Shown: positions 49,431 to 57,245 of the stretch, one piece after another
Layout: each line of letters opens with the position of its first letter
How positions within the stretch are numbered: the stretch's first letter is position 1
DNA from: Neolewinella sp039025055
Lineage (GTDB): Bacteria > Bacteroidota > Bacteroidia > Chitinophagales > Saprospiraceae
Length of the DNA stretch: 64,000 nt
Direction: 5' to 3'
Assembly: GCA_039025055.1 (NCBI GenBank)
Contig: JBCCPC010000004.1
Coordinates: 1 to 64,000, forward strand
Position numbers and translations under genes: made by a program
Notes under the pieces: generated by a model
Seen by the model: the letters and a program-made list of their open reading frames with translations, nothing else
Databases searched by the model: none
Told to the model about the DNA's origin: nothing

Positions 49431-50468
49431 TTATCTAGAAACCCGACCACTGGCGTCTCCGCCCATGAGGGTTTCGACTTCAGCCACCGTTACTTGATTA
49501 GCATCGCCAAAGATGGTGTGCTTCAAACAAGATGCTGCCACGGCAAAATTCAAAGCTTTTTGATCGTCTTCGGGATAGGTCAATAGCCCATAGATCAGCC
49601 CGCCCATAAAGCTGTCTCCGCCGCCAACGCGATCCACGATATGCGTGATCTGATAAGTGGGTGCTTCAAAAAAAGTATCTCCGTTGAAAAGCAAGCCACT
49701 CCAGCTGTTGTGTGAAGCACTGATGGAACCTCTTAGTGTAGTGATGATCTTCTTAGCGCGGGGAAACATCTTCTTGATCTGCCGATGCACCGATTCATAA
49801 GCAGCGGCTTCCATGGTGCTACCTTGGGTCACTTCCACATCTTCGGGGTGTAGACCGAAGTGCTTTTCGGCATCCTCCTCATTACCGAGAATGATGTCAC
49901 AACCACTCACCAGCTCAGGCATCACTTCTCTGGGAGACTTGCCGTACTTCCAGAGCTTTTTACGATAGTTGAGGTCGGTAGAGACCGTAACGCCTAGGCG
50001 ATTGGCGGTCTCGATAGCCTCCAGGCAAGCATCGGCTGCACCCTGAGAAAGAGCTGGGGTGATTCCCGTCCAGTGAAACCAGTCGGCGTCCTTGAACACT
50101 TCTTCCCAGTCGATCATGCCAGCCTCTATGCTGGCCATGGCTGAATATGCCCGATCATAGACCACCTTACTGCCTCGACTCACTGCGCCTATTTCGAGGA
50201 AGTATATGCCGAGTCTTTCCCCACCTCTCACTATATGATTGGTATCTACGTTGCGTTTGCGCAGCTCCATGATGGCGCATTCACCCAAGTCATTTTGCGG
50301 TATACGGCTTACAAATGAGACGGGAATACCATAGTTGGCGAGAGAAACGGCCACATTGCTCTCCCCTCCCCCATAGATCACATCAAAGGAATTGGCTTGA
50401 GAAAATCTGAGTTTTCCCGGAGGAGATAGTCTCAACATGATCTCTCCGAAGGTTACGACTTTACTCAT
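49431..50468 (-). CDS. kdgK: PfkB-family 2-keto-3-deoxygluconate kinase
   Basis: 345 residues. Ribokinase fold: VVTFGEIMLRLSPPG at the start, YGGGESNVAVSLANYG (substrate-binding di-glycine), ITTLRGSISA, and the catalytic base Asp285 in VGGGDSFMGGLIYG (anion-hole PfkB signature 2). The long N-terminal sugar-acid part and the RIPQNDLGECAI region match KDG kinases of the phylum. It phosphorylates 2-keto-3-deoxy-aldonate at C6 for the aldolase encoded 18 bases downstream. It heads the second minus-strand operon (kinase, aldolase, GH2, sulfatase), which ties carbon flow to glycan breakdown. Confidence 0.9.
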   Translation of the reverse strand: MSKVVTFGEIMLRLSPPGKLRFSQANSFDVIYGGGESNVAVSLANYGIPVSFVSRIPQNDLGECAIMELRKRNVDTNHIVRGGERLGIYFLEIGAVSRGSKVVYDRAYSAMASIEAGMIDWEEVFKDADWFHWTGITPALSQGAADACLEAIETANRLGVTVSTDLNYRKKLWKYGKSPREVMPELVSGCDIILGNEEDAEKHFGLHPEDVEVTQGSTMEAAAYESVHRQIKKMFPRAKKIITTLRGSISASHNSWSGLLFNGDTFFEAPTYQITHIVDRVGGGDSFMGGLIYGLLTYPEDDQKALNFAVAASCLKHTIFGDANQVTVAEVETLMGGDASGRVSR

Positions 50469-50616
50469 ATTTAGCTTCTTGATTGGGCAATTGTTTATTG
50501 TAGGCTGAATATAGACAAGTTGAAAATTTATGGGGAGCAGAGTCGACAGATTCTTGAAAATTAGGATAAATACGCCTCGTAAGATGAAACATAATTTCTT
50601 CGACGGCGACCGTTCG

Positions 50617-50624
50617 TACTTTTG
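50617..50624 (+). promoter_or_regulatory. Candidate -7 box (tacttttg) for the carboxylase gene
   Basis: Matches TAnnTTTG. The predicted transcript would start near 50631, upstream of both possible start codons (50653 and 50731). No clear -33 element is seen. Confidence 0.4.
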
Positions 50625-50730
50625 TAAGTGCTAGATCGAACTGGACGTATAGATGCATTTATACGGCTACCCCCTCTACCCCACCCTTAACCCACAAAAA
50701 ATCGTACTTTTCCGACCAAGCCTACCAAAT

Positions 50731-52365
50731 ATGACCAAAAAGGAAATTGCCGCCAACGCCTATGAAGACAACATGCTACTGCTCCTGTCGCGGCTGAGGC
50801 ACCGATTTGAAAAAATAGCCGAAGGCGGCGGTCAAAAGCGGATCGCCAAGCAGCACCAAGCCGGTAAAATGACCGCGCGAGAACGCGTAGTCGCTCTGAT
50901 CGACGAGGGCTCGGACTTTCTGGAAATCGGTGCTTTTGCCGGCTACGAAATGTACAAAGAGTACGGCGGCTGCCCGGCCGGTGGCGTGATATTGGGTTTG
51001 GGACGAGTCAGCGGCAGACTCTGCGTAATCGTAGCCAATGACGCGACGGTGAAAGCCGGTGCCTGGTTTCCGATCACGGGCAAAAAGAACCTGCGCGCTC
51101 AGGAAATCGCGATGACCAATAAGCTGCCGATCATCTATCTAGTGGATAGCGCGGGCATCTTTCTGCCGTTGCAAGATGAGATTTTCGCCGATACCGATCA
51201 CTTCGGTCGAGTCTTCCGCAACAACGCAGTCATGAGCGCTCAGGGAATTCCGCAGATTTCAGCCATTATGGGTAGTTGTGTGGCTGGCGGGGCCTATCTA
51301 CCCATTATGTCAGACGAGAGCCTGATTGTAGAAGGAACGGGAAGCATTTTCCTGGCCGGTCCCTATCTCGTGAAAGCGGCCATAGGCGAAGATGTAGATA
51401 AAGAAACCCTGGGCGGAGCCACCACCCAAACCGAGATCAGCGGCGTGGTGGACTACAAAATGCCCGATGATCAGACCTGTATCGATACCATTCGCGATTT
51501 AGTTAGCCATCTCGGCGCACCGGAAAATGCAGGCTTCGACCGGATCGAAGCCGTAGATGCTCCAGGCAATGAAAACGACCTGCTGCGCATCATACCCGAC
51601 GACCCGGCCAAGCCTTACGATACCAAAGAGCTGCTCAAGCTCATGGTCGACGGCGGCAAGCTGACCGAGTATAAGGCTGGTTACGGCAAGTCGATCACCT
51701 GCGCCTACGCCCGTATAGACGGCTGGAGCGTAGGTATTGTAGCCAACAACCGCAAGGTGACCAAGAGCGGAAAAGGTGAAATGCGATTTGGTGGTGTGGT
51801 CTACAGCGATAGTGCCGATAAGGCTGCGCGATTCGTCATGCTTTGTAATCAAAAGAATATACCGCTAGTGTTTTTGCACGATGTGACCGGCTTCATGGTC
51901 GGCTCGCGATCGGAGCACGGCGGCATCATCAAAGACGGCGCCAAACTGGTCAATGCCATGTCGAATAGCGTGGTGCCCAAGTTCACCGTCGTAATAGGTA
52001 ACAGCTACGGGGCGGGCAACTATGCCATGTGCGGTCGCGCCTACGATCCAAGGCTCATGCTCGCTTGGCCCAACGCCAAGATCGCGGTGATGGGCGGTTC
52101 GCAGGCCGCTAAGACGCTCCTGCAAATTCAGGTACGAGCTAAAAAAACGCAGGGCGAAAAACTCTCCGAAAAAGAACAGCAAAAATTACTCGACGAAATC
52201 ACCGCCCGCTACGATTCTCAGACCACCCCCTACTACGCCGCCGCCCGCCTGTGGGTAGACGCCATCATCGACCCCAGGCACACCCGTACGTGGATCAGTA
52301 GAGGTATAGAGGCAGCGAGTCAGGCACCGGGTGGAGAGTATAAGACGGGGGTGATGCAGACGTGA
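50731..52365 (+). CDS. Acyl-CoA carboxylase, carboxyltransferase beta subunit (MCC/PCC-like)
   Basis: 544 residues from the ATG at 50731 (MTKKEIAANAYEDN), where the family's usual N-terminus begins; an in-frame ATG at 50653 would add 26 residues without family character. Signatures are GGGQKRIAKQHQAGKMTARERV, LVDSAGIFLPLQDEIFADTDHFGRVFRNNAVMS (closest to methylcrotonyl-CoA carboxylase), IMGSCVAGGAYLP (acyl-CoA oxyanion hole), VFLHDVTGFMVGS and GNSYGAGNYAMCGRAYDP. It transfers CO2 from carboxybiotin to an acyl-CoA, as in leucine breakdown. The biotin-carrying alpha subunit is not in the window. It stands outside the glycan locus, next to a convergent protease gene only 4 bases away. Confidence 0.9.
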   Translation: MTKKEIAANAYEDNMLLLLSRLRHRFEKIAEGGGQKRIAKQHQAGKMTARERVVALIDEGSDFLEIGAFAGYEMYKEYGGCPAGGVILGLGRVSGRLCVIVANDATVKAGAWFPITGKKNLRAQEIAMTNKLPIIYLVDSAGIFLPLQDEIFADTDHFGRVFRNNAVMSAQGIPQISAIMGSCVAGGAYLPIMSDESLIVEGTGSIFLAGPYLVKAAIGEDVDKETLGGATTQTEISGVVDYKMPDDQTCIDTIRDLVSHLGAPENAGFDRIEAVDAPGNENDLLRIIPDDPAKPYDTKELLKLMVDGGKLTEYKAGYGKSITCAYARIDGWSVGIVANNRKVTKSGKGEMRFGGVVYSDSADKAARFVMLCNQKNIPLVFLHDVTGFMVGSRSEHGGIIKDGAKLVNAMSNSVVPKFTVVIGNSYGAGNYAMCGRAYDPRLMLAWPNAKIAVMGGSQAAKTLLQIQVRAKKTQGEKLSEKEQQKLLDEITARYDSQTTPYYAAARLWVDAIIDPRHTRTWISRGIEAASQAPGGEYKTGVMQT

Positions 52366-52369
52366 TAAA

Positions 52370-53644
52370 TCACTCCACCCCCAACCAAACCTTCATCCGT
52401 CCCGTCCCATCATCATACCGCCCATAGAATACCAGACCGCTATCCCCTTTCACTTCAAATCGGCCAGAACCATCGCCGTAAATCATACGATCTTTGCGGA
52501 GATTGACATATCGGCTGCCGTTCCAGACGCGCTCTTGACCACTGTAAACCGAAGCTGAGCGGATGCGGTAATTGTAGGTACCCGGCCTAAGCCTGAATCG
52601 CATCGTTTTTTGAGACTGTCTGCCCGCTTGCAGGCGGAAGGTGAACTTCTGATTGTTGATATACAGGTCGACCACCTCGGCACTGACTCCACGGCCTAGA
52701 CTGTTGGAAATATCCACTTCAAAGCTGGTCGCTACCGGTTTGCGGATGGTGGTTGGCTCTTCGCGGGTACGGGTCGTCGGGCGATCATTAGACGTGGAGG
52801 TCGTACGCTCGGTAGATGTAGCTGGGTTAGAGAAATTACGCCCTGGATAAGCCTTGGAGATAAAGGCAATATCCGTCGCTGAAAGGGTCGTATTGAGGCC
52901 AACTTCGTAGTCGCCGTAGGTCAACTGGGGTGGAACCGGGTAGTGCATAATCGACTCGGCATCGTAAGCCGAATACTGCGTCTCATCGGCACTTTGTCTG
53001 GCCATGACGTTCGTGTAGGTCGTCTGCTGATCCCAACCTTGGGTGCGCCGGTAAAAATCGTAGACCGCAGCCTCATTCCAGGGTATACCCCCTGCCGGAT
53101 TCTGATGCTCGTGCAGCAAACCCAGCGCATGACCGAACTCGTGTAGTACCGTACGCCTAAACTCATACTCGGGTGTCCGCTCGTTGAACCAGCCGAAATT
53201 CATAGTTGGGCGATTAGATGGCGCATTCTGAGCTTGCCGCCCGAGCATAGACCAAGAGCTACCGTTTTGTGTAAAAGAAATGCGAATATCACCCGTACCA
53301 TAAGCCAGAAACTGAAAATTGATATTGGCGTAGCGCGTCCATTCTTGCGCATACTGCATGACTTTCTGGCGCACAAAATTCGACCCGCCCATAAATTGCA
53401 CTTTTACGGTGCTGCCAGTCGGCCAGAAATTGCTGCGCAGGCCGCCATTCGAGCCATTACCCAGAGCCACTGCACGCTGAGCAATCGGCGGCCCGAAGTA
53501 GCCCGGCGATTGATCCAGACTCGGCGCAGCTGCTGGCGAAGGCATAACTACACAAGCGTGTATGTGGTGCTGAGCACTTACATCAGTTAAGGCCATCACG
53601 GCCAATACAAAAAACAGGAAAATTTTACGAAGACACTCTCTCAC
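52370..53644 (-). CDS. Astacin-like (M12A) zinc metalloprotease, secreted
   Basis: 424 residues from a GTG start at 53644, needed to include the signal peptide (FFVLAVMALTDVSAQ). The zinc site is H168-EFGH-ALGLLHEH, the extended HExxHxxGxxH motif of the metzincins, followed by the Met-turn SIMHYPVP (about residue 231). A Ser/Thr-rich linker (TSTERTTSTSNDRPTTRTREEPTT) leads to a C-terminal beta domain of about 130 residues. That domain contains FEVDISNSLGRGVSAEVVDL and YGDGSGRFEVKGDSGLVFYG. It is predicted to be exported and to digest proteins outside the cytoplasm. No T9SS sorting domain is recognisable. Confidence 0.87.
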   Translation of the reverse strand: MRECLRKIFLFFVLAVMALTDVSAQHHIHACVVMPSPAAAPSLDQSPGYFGPPIAQRAVALGNGSNGGLRSNFWPTGSTVKVQFMGGSNFVRQKVMQYAQEWTRYANINFQFLAYGTGDIRISFTQNGSSWSMLGRQAQNAPSNRPTMNFGWFNERTPEYEFRRTVLHEFGHALGLLHEHQNPAGGIPWNEAAVYDFYRRTQGWDQQTTYTNVMARQSADETQYSAYDAESIMHYPVPPQLTYGDYEVGLNTTLSATDIAFISKAYPGRNFSNPATSTERTTSTSNDRPTTRTREEPTTIRKPVATSFEVDISNSLGRGVSAEVVDLYINNQKFTFRLQAGRQSQKTMRFRLRPGTYNYRIRSASVYSGQERVWNGSRYVNLRKDRMIYGDGSGRFEVKGDSGLVFYGRYDDGTGRMKVWLGVE

Positions 53645-53798
53645 GGCTAAGGGGATTTAAACATCAATCAATACGAGCGTAGAACCTATGAATCACCGTG
53701 TAGGGTATGTACTTTAAAGTCTTTTAACCAGTCACATACACATTTAATAGTTTTTAACAGAGAGCCCCTTTAAGGGTGAAAGTTTGATCTTTTTATGT

Positions 53799-53810
53799 AC
53801 TTACGCAGGT
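53799..53810 (+). repeat. One-base variant of the 12-base motif
   Basis: Reads acttAcgcaggt, preceded by gt as in most exact copies. It lies in the repeat-rich intergenic region. Confidence 0.5.
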
Positions 53811-53906
53811 GGCATCTCCACCCGAATACGCTTGGTAGCTACCTCCTCTCACTAATCGAACTAACTAACGGTCAGCTGAGAAAAAACGTATTCGACTTCA
53901 ACACAT

Positions 53907-53964
53907 CGAGCTCCTCCGAGCACCCTAGCGAGCTCCTCCGAGCAACTTGGCGAGCTCCTCCGAG
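53907..53964 (+). repeat. Three-unit tandem repeat, 22-base period
   Basis: The 14-base core cgagctcctccgag starts at 53907, 53929 and 53951, exactly 22 bases apart, with variable 8-base spacers. Inverted copies of the same core follow at 54001-54066. Confidence 0.75.
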
Positions 53965-53968
53965 GCAT

Positions 53969-53997
53969 CTTTTGACGAACGTTTTGTTCGTCAAAAG
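53969..53997. repeat. Strong hairpin in the repeat cluster
   Basis: The arms cttttgacgaac (53969-53980) and gttcgtcaaaag (53986-53997) enclose the loop gtttt. It sits between the direct copies and the inverted copies of the ctccgag core. Confidence 0.7.
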
Positions 53998-54004
53998 TTC
54001 CTCG

Positions 54005-54117
54005 GAGGCGTCGAGCAGAAGGTGCTTCACACCTCCGAGGAGCTCGCTCCGCTCGACGCCTCGGAGGAGGAAGCACCTTCGCTCAAAAACGTAGAATGCC
54101 CCACACCACTTGAGCGA
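54005..54117. repeat. Overlapping inverted repeats built on ctcggag/ctccgag
   Basis: Pairs visible: gaggcgtcgag (54005-54015) with ctcgacgcctc (54052-54062); aaggtgctt (54019-54027) with aagcacctt (54071-54079); tcgctcaa (54079-54086) with ttgagcga (54110-54117). The first two pairs interlock and are not nested, so alternative or pseudoknot-like folds are possible. Confidence 0.6.
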
Positions 54118-54126
54118 GAGCCTTCG

Positions 54127-54164
54127 ACCTGCGGAAGCCTGCCTGACGAGTGCACGCAGGCAGG
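54127..54164. terminator. Variant motif copy followed by a short hairpin
   Basis: acctgcggaagC (54127-54138, one base from the motif) runs into the stem cctgcctg (54138-54145) / caggcagg (54157-54164). It lies 46 bases before the DUF2470 gene. Confidence 0.45.
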
Positions 54165-54210
54165 TCTAAAAGAAACAAACCCTTAACTTCGTGTAAAGTC
54201 CTTCCATAAA

Positions 54211-54504
54211 ATGAATCCAGACCACTTCCCCGAAAAATTTCAGCGCGGCGTCATCGACCACATGAACGACGATCATCGCGATGCTATGGTCGATATTCTG
54301 CATGCCTACTGTGATGCCAAGTGGGTAACTGATGCCGAAATGGGTCCATTCGACAAGGAAGCCATGGAGCTAATCGGCCTAAGTGAGGATGGAAAGCGAG
54401 AAACTTTTGAGGTGAAATACGATAGCCCCATAGAGAAGCCCCAGCAGTTCCGGCCTATGCTGATCGAGATGCTGAAGGCAGCCAGGAAGAAGCTAAAAGT
54501 GTAA
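54211..54504 (+). CDS. DUF2470 domain protein
   Basis: 97 residues, a single DUF2470 domain (FQRGVIDHMNDDHRDAMVDILHAY, then AMELIGLSEDGKRETFEVKYD and PQQFRPMLIEMLKAARKKL). This domain is usually the C-terminal part of HugZ-type haem-handling or pyridoxamine-oxidase-like proteins, where the HMNDDH histidines lie near the haem site. Here it stands alone without the flavin-binding split-barrel domain, so a haem-related role is only suggested. The stop codon is followed after 4 bases by a CRP-like palindrome. Confidence 0.82.
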   Translation: MNPDHFPEKFQRGVIDHMNDDHRDAMVDILHAYCDAKWVTDAEMGPFDKEAMELIGLSEDGKRETFEVKYDSPIEKPQQFRPMLIEMLKAARKKLKV

Positions 54505-54508
54505 AAAA

Positions 54509-54556
54509 TGTGATCGTAATCACATTTTTTACGTAAATCCTGTGATTACGATCACA
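54509..54556. promoter_or_regulatory. Two CRP-like palindromes, 32 bases centre to centre
   Basis: TGTGATCGTAATCACA (54509-54524) and TGTGATTACGATCACA (54541-54556) each fit the CRP consensus TGTGA-N6-TCACA exactly, and they are exact reverse complements of each other. The 32-base spacing is about three helical turns. The second is centred about 65 bases before the start predicted from the box at 54601. As an inverted pair they could also form a hairpin that ends the DUF2470 transcript. Confidence 0.55.
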
Positions 54557-54600
54557 AAATTTACATTTTTCAAAGTGAAGCTCTTCTACTAATAGCGTCT

Positions 54601-54608
54601 TACCTTTG
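54601..54608 (+). promoter_or_regulatory. Candidate -7 box (tacctttg) for the DUF5683 gene
   Basis: Matches TAnnTTTG, ending 9 bases before the ATG at 54618. Transcription would begin almost at the start codon, implying a leaderless or nearly leaderless mRNA. Confidence 0.45.
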
Positions 54609-54617
54609 ATAGCCCAG

Positions 54618-55253
54618 ATGAAAAATCTAATCGTACTTTGCTTCCTGATTTCGAGTTGTGCGACGCTCTGCGCTCAGCAATCAGACTCGATAGCGCTAGC
54701 GATAGACTCGCTAGAGCGCAAAGAGCGAGTTGTGAAGCCCGGCGCAGCATTGAAGTGGTCACTCATTCCGGGAGGTGGGCAGATATACAACCGTAGGTGG
54801 TGGAAGCTACCGCTGGTATACGGTGGGTTATTCGGCACCATCGGCTATGCTGAGTTTTACAACAACAATTTCCAGCGCATGGTCACGGCCCTGGAAGCCG
54901 AATGCTTTGGTGATGGCATACCCGACGAATGCATGGCCACTACTCATGAGTTCACTGGTGTCTTCGATGTACAAGCTATGCGCACCCTTCGCGACCGATT
55001 CGATCAAAGGCGCCAATACGCCTACCTCTACATCGCCCTCGTTTACCTTCTACAAGCCGTAGAAGCCTATACCGATGCCCAACTCATGGACTTCGATATG
55101 GACGATAACCTCAGTGCCATCAGAATTGTACCCAATCTCACCCCACAACAAGGTATGGGCATGGGCATCGCTATACCGTTGGGGTCTGGTCTTCGATTAA
55201 AGCGGCAGGAGGCAGTATTGAAGACCGTGCCAAAGTTTGGTCGCGTTAGATAG
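54618..55253 (+). CDS. DUF5683 domain membrane-associated protein
   Basis: 211 residues from the ATG at 54618 (MKNLIVLCFLISSC); a TTG at 54606 lies inside the predicted promoter box. A signal peptide ends near CATLCAQQ. Residues about 45-150 match DUF5683: KPGAALKWSLIPGGGQIYNRRWWKLPLVYGG, a membrane-associated segment, FRRQYAYLY-like arginine-rich helix, then LQAVEAYTDAQLMDFDM. The C-terminal part is a beta-like segment with IPLGSGLRLK. The domain is common in Bacteroidota envelope proteins, sometimes near cell-division or chromosome-partition genes; function is unknown. Two CRP-like sites lie upstream. Confidence 0.8.
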   Translation: MKNLIVLCFLISSCATLCAQQSDSIALAIDSLERKERVVKPGAALKWSLIPGGGQIYNRRWWKLPLVYGGLFGTIGYAEFYNNNFQRMVTALEAECFGDGIPDECMATTHEFTGVFDVQAMRTLRDRFDQRRQYAYLYIALVYLLQAVEAYTDAQLMDFDMDDNLSAIRIVPNLTPQQGMGMGIAIPLGSGLRLKRQEAVLKTVPKFGRVR

Positions 55254-55375
55254 TGTACCTTTTTGGTAGCCAAGAAGGATTCCAATTTTTTCCAAAAGTT
55301 TGTAACACCTCTTGTATATATGTATCCAATCGGTGAACAGGCAGCCTAATTAGGCCACCACAAACCACCGATATC

Positions 55376-55873
55376 ATGGAAATCAAAAGAAACTTCACCA
55401 TCAATCAACCTGCTGATAGGGTATGGGAAGTACTAGGTAATCAGTTTGGCCAAGCCTGTGAATGGGTTACCGGACTATATCATTCGGAAGCTAGTGGCAA
55501 CCCGGCTTCAGGTAATGCACAAAGTGTAAAAAGGACTTGCGATACCAACCAGGGTAAGATCAAGGAAGAGATCAGAGCATTCGATCCCAAGAATTATCAT
55601 TTGTCTTACGCCGTAATCGAAGGTTTTCCGAGCTTTGTCAAGTCAGGCGTAAATACTTGGCGGCTAATGCCAAAAGGTAATAAAACTGAGGTCGATGTCC
55701 ACTTTGTAGCGGAACTGCAAGGAGTTCTGGGCTTCTTGATGAAACCCATCATGCGAATGCAGTTGGGCAAGGTGTTCGACCAGGCGGTAAATGATCTCAA
55801 AGTCTTTGTAGAAACTGGAAAGCCCAGTCAAGCCAAAAGTAAGGAACTGGCCAAAAGGGCTGCTCGAGCCTAG
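55376..55873 (+). CDS. SRPBCC family protein, cytoplasmic
   Basis: 165 residues, no signal peptide. The opening MEIKRNFTINQPADRVWEVLGN is typical of START/Bet v1-like (SRPBCC) domains. The strands EVDVHFVAELQGVLGFL and the long C-terminal helix VFDQAVNDLKVFVETGKP complete the fold, which has a hydrophobic ligand cavity. The last 15 residues are basic. It is the first of three SRPBCC genes in a row, followed by an ECF sigma factor gene. The ligand is unknown. Confidence 0.82.
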   Translation: MEIKRNFTINQPADRVWEVLGNQFGQACEWVTGLYHSEASGNPASGNAQSVKRTCDTNQGKIKEEIRAFDPKNYHLSYAVIEGFPSFVKSGVNTWRLMPKGNKTEVDVHFVAELQGVLGFLMKPIMRMQLGKVFDQAVNDLKVFVETGKPSQAKSKELAKRAARA

Positions 55874-55946
55874 AGCATTTCAAAATTTAAATTTTCATCC
55901 TGTATCCAGGTCGCCGATTGGTCTGGAACAGACAAACCATCTCAAA

Positions 55947-56615
55947 ATGCAACGCATTTCTCGAATTTACACAACTATCATTTTACTCGTTATCGCTTTG
56001 ATAGCCACTTCCGTTAGTCTCAGCGGCCAGTCTATGTCTCAAAACTATCGAAAGATGATCATAGAAAGAGACCTAGAAGTACCAGCCGAACAGGTCTGGA
56101 ACGCACTGGCATTAGACTACGGAGAGATCTCAAATTTTAGCCCATTTATCCACGCCTCTAACTACGAAAGCGGGAGCCTGGAGGGCGTAGAAGGAGCTGA
56201 GAGAAGATGTGATTTCAATGCTAAAGGTACCCGCTGGAGCCATGAGCGAATTGTCTGGATCGATCACGACAATATGCGCCTGAAAAACATGGTCATCGAT
56301 GCCAAAAAATTCCCTCTCAATCTGGATAATAGCTATGCTATTTACTCTGTAAGAGACCATGGTGACGGGACCTGCTCTGCCAGCTACGAATTCAACTTTC
56401 GCACCAAACCAGCTTTCCTTGGAGGAATGGCAGCTGGTTCCTTTAAAAAGTCACTAAATGAAACGCTAATCGGCTTAGAGCACTACCTAATTACCGGCGA
56501 GCGGGTAACAGGTGGCTCTGACAATGCCAAGGCCGTTCTCAAACAATACAAGGCTGACGATCGATACAAAGATTTCGAATATTCTCTAGAGAAGATTCGC
56601 GTAGACACCCGATAA
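55947..56615 (+). CDS. SRPBCC family protein, exported
   Basis: 222 residues. A signal peptide (about 1-30, IILLVIALIATSVSLSGQ) indicates export. The SRPBCC domain follows: IERDLEVPAEQVWNALALDYGEISNFSPFI, GAERRCDFNAKGTRWSHERIVWID, and a C-terminal helix KKSLNETLIGLEHYLITGE. An exported member of this mostly cytoplasmic fold is uncommon; it may bind a hydrophobic small molecule in the periplasm. It lies 73 bases after the first SRPBCC gene and is probably in the same transcription unit. Confidence 0.8.
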   Translation: MQRISRIYTTIILLVIALIATSVSLSGQSMSQNYRKMIIERDLEVPAEQVWNALALDYGEISNFSPFIHASNYESGSLEGVEGAERRCDFNAKGTRWSHERIVWIDHDNMRLKNMVIDAKKFPLNLDNSYAIYSVRDHGDGTCSASYEFNFRTKPAFLGGMAAGSFKKSLNETLIGLEHYLITGERVTGGSDNAKAVLKQYKADDRYKDFEYSLEKIRVDTR

Positions 56616-56716
56616 ATTCTTTCAGCTACTCACTAATACTCACCATTTTTTTCTCACAGGATATTATGCAGAATAACTAACACTCTGCATAGAGTCCATT
56701 TAAAACTAAATCAATT

Positions 56717-57229
56717 ATGCCTATTCTAAAAACGACTCTGGCTACTCTATTACTATTTATCGCTTTTTTTGATGTGCACTCACAGCAAACAGGCGCCGAC
56801 ATCACCCTAACTAAAGTTGTTGATGCTTCTGCAGATGATGTCTGGGAAGTCTTGCGCCAACTAGATAATATTGACGAATTGACTGAGGTAGTCTCTACAG
56901 TCGAATTTACAGGTAATTATGGAGCTGGAGGCACCAGGGTTTGTACTTCCGCCGATGGCAACGGGGCTTTTAAAGAGTCGATATTAAGCCTAGACGACGA
57001 CGCCAGAACGTACACCTACGAATTACTCGAAGGCGCACCGATAGAGGGCATGGTAAACAATTTTAAAGTCGTAGACTTGGGTTACCGAAAATCTATGATT
57101 GTATGGACGAGCAAATACGAAGCTTTCATCATCAATCCTCAAATGACTGAAGAACAGTTTCTTGGATTTATCAATCAAACTGCGACGGAGATGATTGGCA
57201 ATGTGGCTTCTATGACTTCCCTGAATTAA
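56717..57229 (+). CDS. SRPBCC family protein, exported (small)
   Basis: 170 residues. A signal peptide ends ALFDVHSQ-like (LLLFIAFFDVHSQ). The SRPBCC domain reads ITLTKVVDASADDVWEVLRQLDNIDELTE, with FKESILSLDDDARTYTYELLEGAP and SMIVWTSKYEAF typical of polyketide-cyclase-like members. It is the third SRPBCC protein in tandem, differing clearly in sequence from the other two. A 17-base inverted repeat lies immediately after the stop and before the sigma factor gene. Confidence 0.8.
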   Translation: MPILKTTLATLLLFIAFFDVHSQQTGADITLTKVVDASADDVWEVLRQLDNIDELTEVVSTVEFTGNYGAGGTRVCTSADGNGAFKESILSLDDDARTYTYELLEGAPIEGMVNNFKVVDLGYRKSMIVWTSKYEAFIINPQMTEEQFLGFINQTATEMIGNVASMTSLN

Positions 57230-57245
57230 TTCCACCTCACATATC

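Larger units (their letters stand above)
53645..54210. other. 566-base intergenic region rich in nested repeats; no gene seen
   Basis: The left third (53645-53790) is plain A/T-rich sequence upstream of the protease gene. From 53799 a cluster of repeats begins: a variant motif copy, a three-unit tandem repeat, a strong hairpin, a series of inverted repeats built on ctccgag/ctcggag, and a final hairpin next to a second variant motif copy. Short open frames here are Ser/Glu-rich by-products of the repeats. Confidence 0.6.

Noticed and set aside
50653..50730. Longer N-terminus for the carboxylase subunit
   Set aside because: The extra 26 residues have no family character, while the ATG at 50731 matches the usual beginning of the family.
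53907..53964. Possible CRISPR array (three units at a 22-base period)
   Set aside because: The spacers are only 8 bases, the repeats are 14 bases, there are three units, and no cas gene is present.
53795..54186. Short open frames across the repeat cluster
   Set aside because: Their Ser/Glu/Arg-rich products come from the ctccgag repeats, and frames on both strands look alike.
54509..54556. FNR-type site
   Set aside because: The half-sites are TGTGA/TCACA and not TTGAT/ATCAA, so CRP-type specificity fits better.
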